Shown here in pieces: positions 63,965 to 64,000 of a DNA stretch of 64,000 nt; positions within the stretch are counted from its first letter, which is position 1; the number at the start of each line of letters is the position of its first letter. Origin of the DNA: Hymenobacter wooponensis. GTDB taxonomy: Bacteria; Bacteroidota; Bacteroidia; Cytophagales; Hymenobacteraceae. Location: contig NZ_SRKZ01000004.1 of assembly GCF_004745865.1 (NCBI RefSeq), forward strand, positions 248,001 through 312,000, read 5' to 3'. The translations under genes were made by a program, and so were the position numbers. Below the pieces are notes generated by a model. The model saw nothing but the letters and a program-made list of their open reading frames with translations, made no database searches and had not been told where the DNA came from.

Positions 63965-64000
63965 TCTGACTTTATAGGCCATCGGCACTTCGCTCTTCAT

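Overview
The window looks like chromosomal DNA of a GC-rich Bacteroidota, most likely a Hymenobacter-like member of the Cytophagales. The evidence is a SusC/SusD pair, a type B T9SS sorting domain, candidate promoters of the TAnnTTTG type rather than sigma70 type, few Shine-Dalgarno sequences, and very frequent GGCCTAG. I saw no rRNA, tRNA, insertion sequence, prophage or CRISPR array.

Positions 1-29205 form a glucuronoarabinoxylan utilisation locus. Fifteen genes run leftward from uxuA (27695) to a GH10 xylanase (1374), followed by a xylulokinase cut by the window edge. The enzymes are GH10 and GH8 (backbone), four GH43 (arabinose and xylose side chains, xylo-oligosaccharides), two GH67 (glucuronic acid), GH97, a tandem CE1 esterase (ferulate/acetate) and a CE20-like acetyl esterase. 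SusC/SusD import the oligosaccharides. UxuA, an SDR and XylB carry glucuronate and xylose into central metabolism. The likely regulator is a divergent LacI-family protein carrying an IS1-transposase-like zinc ribbon at its N terminus. Two related 32-bp palindromic operators lie in front of xylB and in the uxuA/lacI gap, inside paralogous promoter regions.

Positions 29206-37980 hold unrelated genes: a T9SS type B cell-surface protein, an SDR, two small exported proteins, a TauE/SafE permease, a 14-TM MFS exporter and a luciferase-like oxidoreductase. Positions 38100-48200 carry two convergent iron/siderophore cassettes. Each has a TonB-dependent siderophore receptor, a hairpin and a PepSY membrane reductase, and each receptor is preceded by a TTTAGAAT-type palindrome just upstream of its start codon. 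A DUF3861 protein and a bile-acid:Na+ symporter-family protein sit between them. Next come an ankyrin protein, a dienelactone hydrolase and a large GH63-like glucosidase.

Positions 52700-63970 form a probable stress or metal-response locus: an OmpR-family response regulator, its histidine kinase, a small one-TM protein, a Cys-rich copper-storage-like four-helix bundle, a ClC protein and a complete RND tripartite pump. Three promoters here (before the small protein, the Cys-rich protein and the pump) share an identical layout: four direct repeats of YYYTAATRTS starting 10, 11 and 11 bp apart, then a TTTG box whose G lies 24 nt after the start of the last repeat. This is the strongest undescribed regulatory signal I found.
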